A stretch of 5,639 bases of DNA from Bifidobacteriaceae bacterium (GTDB lineage Bacteria; Actinomycetota; Actinomycetes; Actinomycetales; WQXJ01). Shown one piece after another: positions 1 through 5,639 of this stretch (position 1 is the first letter of the stretch; every line of letters begins with the position of its first letter). The stretch spans positions 1 to 5,639 of the forward strand of contig JAITKC010000122.1 in NCBI GenBank assembly GCA_031278665.1. Direction: 5' to 3'. Position numbers and translations under genes: made by a program. Below the pieces are notes generated by a model, which saw nothing but the letters and a program-made list of their open reading frames with translations, was not told the origin of the DNA and searched no databases.

Positions 1-550
1 CCAGTACTTCTTCCCAGGTGGCGGGCACTTCCACGGCCGCCTCGGCGAGCAGGTCGTCGTGAACCAGATAAGCCCGCGCGGTCGCCTCATAGGGAAAACC
101 GATTATCTTGCCATCGATCTCCATCGCCTGCTTGATCGACTCGCCGACCTTGTCTTTGTCCGCCCAGGTGTCCCAGTCGGCGCTTAGGTCGGCCAGGATG
201 CCCAGCTTGTAGAACTCGGCGACGTACTCCGGCAGTCCCCAGGCGACGTCAGGGAGGTTCTGGCCGGCGGCCGCCGCGATGACCTTCTCGTGCAGCATGT
301 CATAGGTGAAATTGGTTTGGTTGACTTCGCAACCGGTGTCCTTGGAGAACTGCTCAATCAAAGGCAGGGACGCCTTTTCGGTGTCGGCGCCGTCGGTCCA
401 GGCCGTCCAGAACTCGACGGCCTCCCCAGTTGACTCGGTGTTCGTGCCGCTGGGGCCGTTGGAACCGCCGTCGTCGCCGGTGTCGCCGCAGCCGGCCAAG
501 ACCAGTGGAATGGCGGCCAACGGGGCCAACGCGCGCAGATGCTTTCTCAT
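1..550 (-). CDS. Sugar ABC transporter substrate-binding lipoprotein (family 1 extracellular solute-binding protein), N-terminal part
   Basis: Reading from ATG at 550-548 to the window edge gives 183 codons without a stop; the 3' part is outside the window. The protein begins MRKHLRALAPLAAIPLVLAGC, a basic n-region, a short hydrophobic stretch and a lipobox (L18-A19-G20-C21), so it should be cleaved before C21 and lipid-anchored outside the membrane. A Gly/Ser/Thr/Asp linker follows (about 22-43), then the mature fold with AVEFWTAW, an AAAGQNLPDVAW segment, FPYEATARAYLV and PATWEEVL near residue 176. These are typical of SBP_bac_1 carbohydrate-binding proteins. Family members capture oligosaccharides and deliver them to an ABC permease; permease genes would be expected next, beyond base 1. 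GAAAGGG at 566-560 lies 9 bases before the ATG, which supports this start. Substrate is inferred only from the divergent GH36 gene: probably an alpha-galactoside of the raffinose/melibiose type. Confidence 0.9.
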   Translation of the reverse strand, partial: MRKHLRALAPLAAIPLVLAGCGDTGDDGGSNGPSGTNTESTGEAVEFWTAWTDGADTEKASLPLIEQFSKDTGCEVNQTNFTYDMLHEKVIAAAAGQNLPDVAWGLPEYVAEFYKLGILADLSADWDTWADKDKVGESIKQAMEIDGKIIGFPYEATARAYLVHDDLLAEAAVEVPATWEEVL

Positions 551-600
551 GTTGGGTTGCCCTTTCGTCGTTGATTGTCGGGTCGGGTGATGGCCGTTTC

Positions 601-625
601 GCCCGCGCGCCGCTTCGGCGCAGGC
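601..625 (-). other. Possible hairpin in the 5' leader of the solute-binding-protein mRNA
   Basis: GCGCCG (607-612) and CGGCGC (616-621) form a 6-bp stem around a 3-base loop. GCC (601-603) and GGC (623-625) could add an outer stem across an internal loop. It falls between the predicted minus-strand start (about 669) and the ATG at 550. It may stabilise the leader or be a chance result of local GC richness. Confidence 0.2.
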
Positions 626-654
626 GAGCCAGCGGAGATCGTGGTTAACCCCAA

Positions 655-672
655 ATGACTTACGTTTATCAT
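655..672 (-). promoter_or_regulatory. Candidate LacI-type operator, copy near the solute-binding-protein promoter
   Basis: On the minus strand the site reads ATGATAAACGTAAGTCAT, with matching outer arms ATGA/TCAT and a central ACGT; an extra A/T pair extends it to 654-673. It matches the site at 777-794 at 14 of 18 positions. A CG-centred imperfect palindrome of this length is typical of LacI/GalR-family operators (family knowledge). It overlaps the start of transcription expected from the -35 at 704-699, a position suited to repression. The regulator gene is not in the window. Confidence 0.6.
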
Positions 673-675
673 TTG

Positions 676-704
676 ATGTTGCCAGGGCCGCTGAGAGTTG
701 TCAA
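676..704 (-). promoter_or_regulatory. Predicted promoter of the sugar-binding-protein gene
   Basis: The minus strand has a perfect TTGACA (704-699), then a 17-base spacer and CAACAT (681-676), a weak -10 with 3 of 6 matches to TATAAT. Transcription would start near 669, inside the candidate operator at 655-672, giving a leader of about 120 bases. The perfect -35 and correct spacing support it; the poor -10 weakens it. GATAAA at 670-665 looks like a better -10 but is 28 bases from this -35. Confidence 0.45.
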
Positions 705-757
705 TCGCGTATGGGCAGTAGATATGCATTTGTTACATTGAGTCGCCGCAGCGCTGT

Positions 758-784
758 TTGACAGGCTGGAGCAACGATGATAAT
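758..784 (+). promoter_or_regulatory. Predicted promoter of the GH36 alpha-galactosidase gene
   Basis: A perfect -35 TTGACA (758-763) is followed after 15 bases by GATAAT (779-784), matching the -10 consensus at 5 of 6 positions. The spacer is shorter than the ideal 17, suggesting dependence on conditions or modest strength. Transcription would begin around 790-793. The -10 and start region lie within the palindrome at 777-794, so a bound repressor would block polymerase directly. Confidence 0.55.
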
Positions 785-794
785 CGTTGATCAT
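777..794 (+). promoter_or_regulatory. Candidate LacI-type operator, copy over the alpha-galactosidase promoter
   Basis: ATGATAATCGTTGATCAT has perfect 5-bp outer arms (ATGAT/ATCAT) and a CG centre at 785-786; 14 of 18 positions are symmetric. It shares 14 of 18 positions with the minus-strand reading of 655-672; the centres are 122 bp apart. The same stretch contains a second, perfect 7-bp inverted repeat, CAACGAT/ATCGTTG (772-778/783-789, 4-base spacer), which could be an alternative recognition element. Overlap with the -10 suggests repression released by a sugar inducer. Confidence 0.65.
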
Positions 795-861
795 GAACGG
801 CCTGCCTAGCCCGCCGCCGACGCGGGTTGACCCGGACGTGAGCGCCGCGTGGCGGCGCTGA
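793..861 (+). CDS. Candidate leaderless leader ORF (22 codons) overlapping the GH36 start
   Basis: An ATG at 793-795 opens 22 sense codons ending in TGA at 859-861. The peptide begins MNGLPSPPPTRVD and ends AAWRR. No Shine-Dalgarno precedes the ATG, but it falls at or within about 3 bases of the transcription start predicted from the -10 at 779-784, as expected for a leaderless mRNA. Short leaderless ORFs are common in mycobacteria (established knowledge). It overlaps the glycosidase GTG (849) by 13 bases in another frame, so ribosomes ending at 861 could reinitiate on the GTG, which has a poor ribosome site. The S-P-P-P run could slow translation. It could also be a chance ORF, or the true start of the glycosidase separated from it by a sequencing error. 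Confidence 0.35.
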   Translation: MNGLPSPPPTRVDPDVSAAWRR

Positions 862-3059
862 TTTGGGGCTCGCCGCCAAGTCGGCTGCGCCTTAGCTTGG
901 ACGCCGGAACGCCCGTGGTGCTCTCGCCGGTCGCGTCGGCGGACGAGCGTTCTGGGGCCGATGTCGCGGTGCCGCTGGCGGACGCCAGGTCCTTGTCCGA
1001 TCCCACCCGCCGCCCGCCGATGGTCGAGGTTCTGGCCGTCGGGCAGGGCCGGGCACCGCACTCGCTGCGGGCAGTCGGCACCGCCATCGGCAGCCGTCTG
1101 CGGCCGGTCAGACACGCTGTCACCCGCGAGGGGCTGTGGGAGGTCTTGGAGATCGTCCAGCGGGATTCGGTCACAGACCTGGCGGTGACGACTCGTCTGG
1201 CCCGTCGCGACCCGATTGGCGCCTACCGCGCCACCACCACCGTGGCGAACTTCGGAGCCATGCCGGTCTTACTGCAGGTCGTCACGTCCCTGGTGATCAG
1301 CGGCTTGAGCGGCTATCTGGGCCGACCGGAGGGCGCCCGCGTCTGGCAGGCCCGGTCAGAATGGTGCGCCGAGTCGCGCTGGTACCCGGTGCCCCTGGGT
1401 TCGCAAGCCGGTTTGGCCGACATCAATCCGGTCTTACACGGCCAAGACGGTCGCTGCGTGTACGCCCTAACCTCCACTTCAACCTGGTCGTCGGGGCAGT
1501 TTGTGCCAGTCGGGGCGATCGAGGGGGGCGGGCGGGCAGTGGTTTGGCAACTTGAGGTCAATGCCCCTTGGCGCTGGGAGATCATTGCCGCCGGCAGCGA
1601 TTACGCCGTCGCCCTGATGGGGCCGACCGATCCGCATCACGCTTGGATTCGCCGTCTGGAGCCGGGTGAAACTTTCACCACCGTGCCCGTCTCGTTCTCG
1701 CTGGCGGCCGACGCGGGGACAGGCGGGGGACTAGATGGGGCAGCCCCGCGCGGGGCGCTCGCCGGGGCGGTGGGGGAGTTGACGCGGCATCGGCGGGTTT
1801 CGCGGCTCGACACCGGGGCCGACGCCGGACGCCCGCTGATTTACAACGATTACATGAACGCCCTGATGGGGGACCCAACGGCGGAGAAGGTTCTGCCGCT
1901 GGTCGATTCGGCTGCGGCGGTCGGGGCGCAAGTCTTCTGCATCGACGCCGGCTGGTATGACGACGGCGGCGACTGGTGGCCATCCGTCGGTGCCTGGGAG
2001 CCGTCGCTTCGGCGCTTCGGGTCGCCCGGCCTGGAGGGAATCTTCAAGCGGGTGCGGGCGGCCGGAATGCGGCCGGGACTGTGGATCGAGCCCGAAGTGG
2101 TCGGAATCAGATCGCCCAAGGCCACCGCTTTGCCCGAAGCCTGCTTTATGCACCGGGCCGGGCGCCGGATCGTCGAGCACCAACGGTTTTTCTTGGACCT
2201 GCGCAGCCCGCTTGTGCGCGATTACCTCGACTCCGTGTTCGAGCGCCTGATCGGCGAGCTTGGCGCGCTTTACTTCAAGTGGGACTACAACGTCACGCCG
2301 GGACTCGGGCCCGATGACGCCGGTGCCGAAGGTCCCGGCGACGGCCTGCTTGAGCACGCCCGCGCCCATCTGGCTTGGTTCGAGGCGTTGCGCTCGCGCC
2401 ACCCCGGGGTCATCTTTGAGGCCTGTTCTTCGGGCGCCCAACGCATGGACCAAGCCATACTCTCTGTCTACGACCTGCAATCCACGTCTGACCAGCAGGA
2501 TTACCGGCTCTACCCGCCGATCGCGGCCAGTGCCCCGATGGCTATGGCCCCCGAACAGGCGGCCAATTGGGCTTATCCGCAACCCGGAATGGCGCCCGAA
2601 GAGGTCGCGTTCACATTGGTCACCGGACTCTCGGGGCGGCTTTACCTGTCGGGCCCGTTGGACCAGCTGGCGCCGCCCGCGCTGGAGTTGGTTCGCGAGG
2701 CCGCCGGCGTCTATCCGTCATTCGCCGCCCATCACGCGGCGGGTCTTCCCTTCTGGCCGCTCGGTCTGCCGCAGTGGGCCGACCCGGTCGTGGCCCTGGG
2801 CTCGCTGGCCCCGAGCGGGGCCCTCATCCACGTCTGGCGCCGGACCGGTCCGCAGCTGGCGCCCGGCGGCAGCTCGGATTGCGACCGGGTCAAACTCTCG
2901 ATCCCGGCCTTCGCCGGCCGCCAGGTACTTGTCCAACAAGCCTTTCCCTCCAGGCTGCCGAATTGGAGATGGTCCTGGCTGAGCGACAGCGGCCAGCTGC
3001 TCTTGGACTTCGCGGGGACGGCCGAGTCGGCCCGCTCGCTCCGCCTGACGCCGGTCTGA
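849..3059 (+). CDS. Alpha-galactosidase, glycoside hydrolase family 36 (GH-D clan type)
   Basis: A 736-residue protein without signal peptide, so cytoplasmic; it should remove terminal alpha-galactosyl groups with retention of configuration. The N-terminal beta-sandwich spans about 1-320, the (beta/alpha)8 catalytic barrel about 325-640, and a C-terminal beta domain about 645-736; length fits tetrameric bacterial GH36 enzymes. Visible motifs: [12 protein letters not shown] from residue 332, [13 protein letters not shown] from 365, GLWIEPEVV around 410-418, YFKWDYN with likely nucleophile D479, [12 protein letters not shown] with C526, and STSDQQDY with likely acid/base D548. Spacing agrees with Geobacillus AgaB (D478/D548, from memory). 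GTG at 849 is the only usual start after an in-frame TGA at 828-830; its ribosome site is weak, so coupling to the upstream ORF is possible. Oddity: the usual D-D-G-W motif is D366-A367-G-W. Substrate (raffinose, melibiose, GalNAc or other) is not determinable. Confidence 0.92.
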   Translation: MAALIWGSPPSRLRLSLDAGTPVVLSPVASADERSGADVAVPLADARSLSDPTRRPPMVEVLAVGQGRAPHSLRAVGTAIGSRLRPVRHAVTREGLWEVLEIVQRDSVTDLAVTTRLARRDPIGAYRATTTVANFGAMPVLLQVVTSLVISGLSGYLGRPEGARVWQARSEWCAESRWYPVPLGSQAGLADINPVLHGQDGRCVYALTSTSTWSSGQFVPVGAIEGGGRAVVWQLEVNAPWRWEIIAAGSDYAVALMGPTDPHHAWIRRLEPGETFTTVPVSFSLAADAGTGGGLDGAAPRGALAGAVGELTRHRRVSRLDTGADAGRPLIYNDYMNALMGDPTAEKVLPLVDSAAAVGAQVFCIDAGWYDDGGDWWPSVGAWEPSLRRFGSPGLEGIFKRVRAAGMRPGLWIEPEVVGIRSPKATALPEACFMHRAGRRIVEHQRFFLDLRSPLVRDYLDSVFERLIGELGALYFKWDYNVTPGLGPDDAGAEGPGDGLLEHARAHLAWFEALRSRHPGVIFEACSSGAQRMDQAILSVYDLQSTSDQQDYRLYPPIAASAPMAMAPEQAANWAYPQPGMAPEEVAFTLVTGLSGRLYLSGPLDQLAPPALELVREAAGVYPSFAAHHAAGLPFWPLGLPQWADPVVALGSLAPSGALIHVWRRTGPQLAPGGSSDCDRVKLSIPAFAGRQVLVQQAFPSRLPNWRWSWLSDSGQLLLDFAGTAESARSLRLTPV

Positions 3060-3060
3060 C

Positions 3061-3082
3061 GTCCGGCTGGCGTCCGGCTGGC
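3061..3082 (+). repeat. Tandem duplication of an 11-bp unit
   Basis: GTCCGGCTGGC occurs twice back to back (3061-3071 and 3072-3082), beginning just after the alpha-galactosidase stop. Its second copy runs into the GC hairpin at 3078-3098. It looks like a slippage product; no function is evident. Confidence 0.8.
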
Positions 3083-3098
3083 CGGCGGCGCCGGCCGG
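3078..3098 (+). terminator. GC-rich hairpin, possible terminator of the alpha-galactosidase transcript
   Basis: GGCCGGC (3080-3086) and GCCGGCC (3090-3096) form a perfect 7-bp stem with a GGC loop. A U-G and a C-G pair extend it to 3078-3098. It starts 18 bases after the GH36 stop. No T-run follows. Such tail-less hairpins are often proposed as actinobacterial terminators, but function is uncertain. Confidence 0.35.
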
Positions 3099-3139
3099 GA
3101 ATCGGGCCGACGGGCACGCCCGGATCGGGCGGCGCGCGG

Positions 3140-3145
3140 TAGGCT
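3140..3145 (+). promoter_or_regulatory. Possible -10 element for thrS
   Basis: TAGGCT fits the loose actinobacterial -10 pattern TANNNT and lies 75 bases before the thrS start codon. No convincing -35 (TTGAC-like) is found 16-19 bases upstream. I see no T-box specifier stem, nor room for one in the remaining leader of about 70 bases. Confidence 0.25.
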
Positions 3146-3203
3146 CGTGGCGGCAGATCAAGCGGCCGATCGCGCCGCGGGTCAGGCGGCGGGTCGACCA
3201 GTC

Positions 3204-3212
3204 GAGGGAAGG
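3204..3212 (+). promoter_or_regulatory. Ribosome binding site fixing the thrS start
   Basis: GAGGGAAGG lies 7 bases before GTG 3220. This purine-rich, well-spaced site supports GTG 3220 as the start. Confidence 0.75.
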
Positions 3213-3219
3213 TAACCGA

Positions 3220-5190
3220 GTGTCCAACGGTCAAGGGTCTAAGACGGGCGCCGAGCTTTTCGCGGACCGAGACGACGTCGTGGTGGTGCGGGTCGATGGC
3301 CGGCTACAGGATCTGGACCAGCCGATTCCCGAGGGGGCGGCGGTCGAGCCGGTCACCCTGGCGGAACCGGACGGGCTGACGGTGCTGCGCCATTCGGTGG
3401 CCCATCTGCTGGCCCAAGCGGTTCAGGAGGTCGATCCGGAGGCCAAACTCGGCATCGGGCCGCCAATCGCGGACGGTTTCTACTACGACTTCGACGTCTC
3501 CGAACCGTTCACCCCGGAGCGGCTGCGCCAACTCGAGAAAGTCATGACCCGGCTGGCCGCCCAAGGCCAAACTTTCCGCCGGCGGGCGGTCGGCGACGGC
3601 CAGGCCCGCCAAGAACTGGCCGCCGAACCCTACAAACTTGAGTTGATCGGCCTCAAAGGCCAATCCGACCAGGCCGGCGAGGGCGCCGAAGTCGAAGTCG
3701 GCGCCGGCCAGCTGACCATTTACGACAACCTCCGCCGGGACGGCGAAACCGTCTGGCGGGATCTTTGCCGCGGGCCGCATATCCCGACCACCAAACTGAT
3801 CAAGAAGGGCGCCTTCAAACTGATGCGGTCGGCCGCCGCCTATTGGCGCGGCGACGAGCGCAACCGCCAACTCCAGCGGATTTACGGGACCGCCTGGCCG
3901 ACCGCCGAAGAGCTGCGGCGGTACACCGATCGCCTGGCGGAGGCGGAGCGGCGCGACCACCGCAAACTGGGCGCCGAACTGGACCTGTTCTCCTTCCCCG
4001 AGGAGATCGGCTCCGGGCTGGCCGTCTTCCACCCCAAAGGCGCCCAGGTGCGCCAGGAGATGGAGGAGTACTCGCGCCGCCGCCACATCGAGGCCGGTTA
4101 CGACTTTGTCTACAGCCCCCACATCACCAAGGCCAGGCTCTACGAGGTGTCGGGGCACCTCGACTGGTACGCCGACGCGATGTACCCGCCGATGCGCCTG
4201 GACGAGGAGCGCGCCGCCGACGGCCACGTCAAACGCCGGGGCCAGGACTATTACCTGAAGCCGATGAACTGCCCCATGCATAACTTGGTCTTCGCCGCCC
4301 GCGGCCGGTCTTATCGGGAGCTGCCGCTGCGCCTGTTCGAGTTCGGGACCGTCTACCGTTACGAGAAATCGGGCGTGGTTCACGGGCTGACCCGCGCCCG
4401 CGGCTTCACCCAGGACGACGCCCACATCTACTGCGCCGAAGACCAGTTGCGCGACGAACTGGCCTCGTTACTCGGTTTTGTGATCGACCTGCTCGGCGAT
4501 TACGGACTGGACGACTTCTACCTCGAGCTTTCGACCAAGGACCCGGATAAACACGTCGGCTCGGACGAAGTCTGGCGCGAGGCCACCCGGACGCTGGAGG
4601 AGGTCGGCCTGGCCTCCGGCCTGGAGTTGCGGCCCGATCCGGGCGGGGCCGCCTTCTACGGGCCGAAGATCTCGGTTCAAGCCCGCGACGCGATTGGCCG
4701 CACTTGGCAAATGTCGACTATCCAACTCGATTTCAACATGCCGAGCCGGTTCGGGCTGGAGTACACCGCCCCGGACGGCTCGCGGCGGACGCCGGTGATG
4801 ATCCACCGCGCCTTGTTCGGCTCGATCGAACGCTTCTTCGCGATTCTGACCGAACACTACGCCGGGGCCTTCCCGGCCTGGCTGGCGCCGGTCCAAGTCC
4901 GCGCCATCCCGGTCTCCTCCGACTTCGACGGCTACCTGGGCGAGGTCGCCGCGCGCCTGCGCGGGAGCGGCGTGCGGGTCGAAGTCGATTTGGGCGACGA
5001 CCGCTTCGGCAAGAAAATCCGCAACGCCGCCAAGGACAAAGTTCCGTTCGTCCTGATCGCCGGGGCCGAGGACGCCGCCGCCGGAGCCGTCTCCTTCCGC
5101 TTCCGCGACGGCTCGCAGGACAACGGCATCGCGGTGGACAGCGCGATCGCGCGCATTTTGGGAGTCATCGAACGGCGGGAGAATGGCTGA
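3220..5190 (+). CDS. thrS: Threonine--tRNA ligase (threonyl-tRNA synthetase)
   Basis: A 656-residue class II synthetase that activates threonine with ATP and charges tRNA-Thr in the cytoplasm. A short TGS domain occupies about residues 10-50, abbreviated compared with the E. coli enzyme as is usual in actinobacteria. The editing domain, which clears Ser-tRNA-Thr, carries H58-SVA-H62 and C183-RGP-H187, matching E. coli H73/H77 and C182/H186. In the catalytic core, MNCPMH gives zinc ligand C351, TQDDAH gives H402, and MIHRALFGS gives H529; these match E. coli C334, H385 and H511. Motif 2 is VYRYEKSG with R380, and motif 3 is [11 protein letters not shown]. The C-terminal anticodon-binding domain begins near 555 ([13 protein letters not shown]) and includes [11 protein letters not shown]. 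All key residues are present, so it should be active. The stop overlaps the next gene's ATG by 8 bases, indicating co-transcription and probably coupled translation. Confidence 0.98.
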   Translation: MSNGQGSKTGAELFADRDDVVVVRVDGRLQDLDQPIPEGAAVEPVTLAEPDGLTVLRHSVAHLLAQAVQEVDPEAKLGIGPPIADGFYYDFDVSEPFTPERLRQLEKVMTRLAAQGQTFRRRAVGDGQARQELAAEPYKLELIGLKGQSDQAGEGAEVEVGAGQLTIYDNLRRDGETVWRDLCRGPHIPTTKLIKKGAFKLMRSAAAYWRGDERNRQLQRIYGTAWPTAEELRRYTDRLAEAERRDHRKLGAELDLFSFPEEIGSGLAVFHPKGAQVRQEMEEYSRRRHIEAGYDFVYSPHITKARLYEVSGHLDWYADAMYPPMRLDEERAADGHVKRRGQDYYLKPMNCPMHNLVFAARGRSYRELPLRLFEFGTVYRYEKSGVVHGLTRARGFTQDDAHIYCAEDQLRDELASLLGFVIDLLGDYGLDDFYLELSTKDPDKHVGSDEVWREATRTLEEVGLASGLELRPDPGGAAFYGPKISVQARDAIGRTWQMSTIQLDFNMPSRFGLEYTAPDGSRRTPVMIHRALFGSIERFFAILTEHYAGAFPAWLAPVQVRAIPVSSDFDGYLGEVAARLRGSGVRVEVDLGDDRFGKKIRNAAKDKVPFVLIAGAEDAAAGAVSFRFRDGSQDNGIAVDSAIARILGVIERRENG

Positions 5191-5639
5191 GACCGCCCGC
5201 CCGTCCGCCGGCGCCGGTTCGGCTTTGGGCCGGGGCGGGTCGGCCGCCGATGCCGCCAGGTCGGGTTCGGACGGCGCCAGGTCGGGTTCGGGCGGCGGGG
5301 GGTCGGGTTCGGGCGCCGCGGGGCCGGCCTCGGGTGGCGCCAGGTCGGGTTCGGGTGCCGCGGGTTCGGCTTTGGGCCGGGCCGGGGCGGCCGCCGATGC
5401 CGTGGAGTCGGGTTTGGCGGGAGTCTCGGACGGCTACGACCGGCTCTGGACGCCCCACCGGATGGTCTACGTCGGCGGCCGCGCCCGGCCGGCCGGCGAG
5501 GGGCCGGAGGACTGCCCGTTCTGCGCGGCGCCCGCCGGGGCGGACGCCGACGGCCTGATCGTGGCCCGCGGCAAGACGGTCTACGCCTTGCTGAACCTGT
5601 TTCCCTACAACCCCGGCCACTTGCTGATCTGCCCTTACC
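5183..5639 (+). CDS. HIT-family (histidine triad) nucleotide-binding protein, N-terminal part, with repeat-built extension
   Basis: 152 codons are visible before the window ends. ATG 5183 overlaps the thrS stop (ATGGCTGA). A GGGAG lies only one base before the ATG, too close for an ideal ribosome site, so translation probably depends on thrS coupling; no better start is found, though GTG at 5402 (residue 74) is possible. Residues 1-80 are low-complexity Gly/Ala/Ser/Arg. Recognisable HIT sequence starts near 85: [15 protein letters not shown], then DCPFC (110-114, possible metal-binding cysteines), [30 protein letters not shown] (123-152, given here only as the diagnostic start D123 and end Y152). 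The catalytic HxHxH triad lies beyond the window. The M. tuberculosis neighbour of thrS, Rv2613c, is a HIT-family diadenosine tetraphosphate phosphorylase; the same role here is inferred. Confidence 0.88.
   Translation, partial: MAETARPSAGAGSALGRGGSAADAARSGSDGARSGSGGGGSGSGAAGPASGGARSGSGAAGSALGRAGAAADAVESGLAGVSDGYDRLWTPHRMVYVGGRARPAGEGPEDCPFCAAPAGADADGLIVARGKTVYALLNLFPYNPGHLLICPY
5216..5413 (+). repeat. Internal coding repeats in the HIT gene
   Basis: A 51-bp unit occurs at 5216-5266 and 5363-5413 with 45 of 51 bases identical, encoding residues 12-28 and 61-77 (both starting GSALGR). Between and overlapping them a shorter unit, GCCAGGTCGGGTTCG (residues ARSGS), occurs exactly at 5255-5269, 5276-5290 and 5339-5353; a shortened relative (GGGTCGGGTTCG) is at 5300-5311. 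The last two full copies share 20 identical bases (5273-5292 and 5336-5355). All copies stay in frame, consistent with expansion by slippage or unequal recombination under selection to keep the reading frame. Confidence 0.85.

Noticed and set aside
306..590. 94-codon plus-strand frame over the solute-binding-protein start
   Set aside because: It is antisense to a clear lipoprotein with lipobox and ribosome site. The true gene is cut by the window edge.
643..650. Perfect palindrome GGTTAACC as another operator
   Set aside because: It is only 8 bp, lacks a partner near the other promoter, and can occur by chance.
1731..2582. 283-codon minus-strand frame inside the GH36 gene
   Set aside because: The sense strand has an intact GH36 barrel with all catalytic motifs; the antisense product resembles no known domain.
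3145..3219. T-box or other riboswitch ahead of thrS
   Set aside because: The leader is only about 70 bases and shows no T-box consensus or terminator/antiterminator pair.
3304..4425. Long open frame antisense to thrS (373 codons)
   Set aside because: It lies wholly inside the certain thrS gene. Its composition (A, G, V, L, Q-rich) is what the complement of a GC-rich, codon-biased gene gives, and no family motif or ribosome site is seen.
5216..5413. Possible CRISPR array or minisatellite outside genes
   Set aside because: The repeats stay in frame, are unevenly spaced without uniform spacers, and sit within the HIT coding sequence.
4704..5558. 284-codon plus-strand frame across the thrS end and HIT start, with repeated Arg/Gly/Pro units
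   Set aside because: It is an alternate frame of two genes with clear family matches. Its repeats are the HIT gene's DNA repeats read in another frame.
5165..5620. 151-codon minus-strand frame opposite the HIT gene
   Set aside because: It is antisense to a frame with recognisable HIT sequence. The Arg/Gly/Pro/Thr repeats only mirror the sense-strand repeats.

Overview
The window looks like chromosomal DNA from a high-GC actinobacterium (Actinomycetota). Third codon positions are strongly G/C, two of the three main starts are GTG, and the threonyl-tRNA synthetase reads like the actinobacterial type from end to end. It is followed, with an 8-base overlap, by a HIT-family gene. The same thrS-HIT pair occurs in Mycobacterium tuberculosis (Rv2614c-Rv2613c). 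Genus and species cannot be fixed from the sequence.

Left part (1-3059): a divergent sugar-utilisation pair. On the minus strand (550 to beyond base 1) lies the N-terminal half of a lipoprotein solute-binding protein of a carbohydrate ABC importer. On the plus strand (849-3059) lies a cytoplasmic GH36-type alpha-galactosidase. The roughly 300-base gap between them carries outward-facing -35 elements (TTGACA on each strand) and two matching 18-bp CG-centred palindromes at 655-672 and 777-794. Each palindrome sits over a predicted transcription start. The simplest reading is one LacI-type repressor, encoded elsewhere, controlling both uptake and hydrolysis of an alpha-galactoside. The plus-strand promoter places an ATG (793) at the very 5' end of the mRNA. 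This opens a 22-codon ORF whose stop overlaps the GTG start of the glycosidase, suggesting a leaderless, translationally coupled leader ORF.

Middle (3060-3219): a 160-base gap with an 11-bp tandem duplication, a strong GC hairpin without a U-tract that may end the glycosidase transcript, a weak -10-like hexamer, and a good ribosome binding site for thrS.

Right part (3220-5639): complete thrS (656 codons), then the start of a HIT-family nucleotide-binding protein that runs off the window. The HIT protein has an unusual N-terminal extension of about 80 residues rich in Gly, Ala, Ser and Arg. It is built from near-identical DNA repeats, including a 51-bp unit present twice.

No rRNA, tRNA, CRISPR array, transposase or attachment site is visible. 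The most interesting items are the paired operators, the leader ORF, the altered active-site motif of the GH36 enzyme and the repeat-built HIT extension. I see no evidence for a wholly new multi-gene system.
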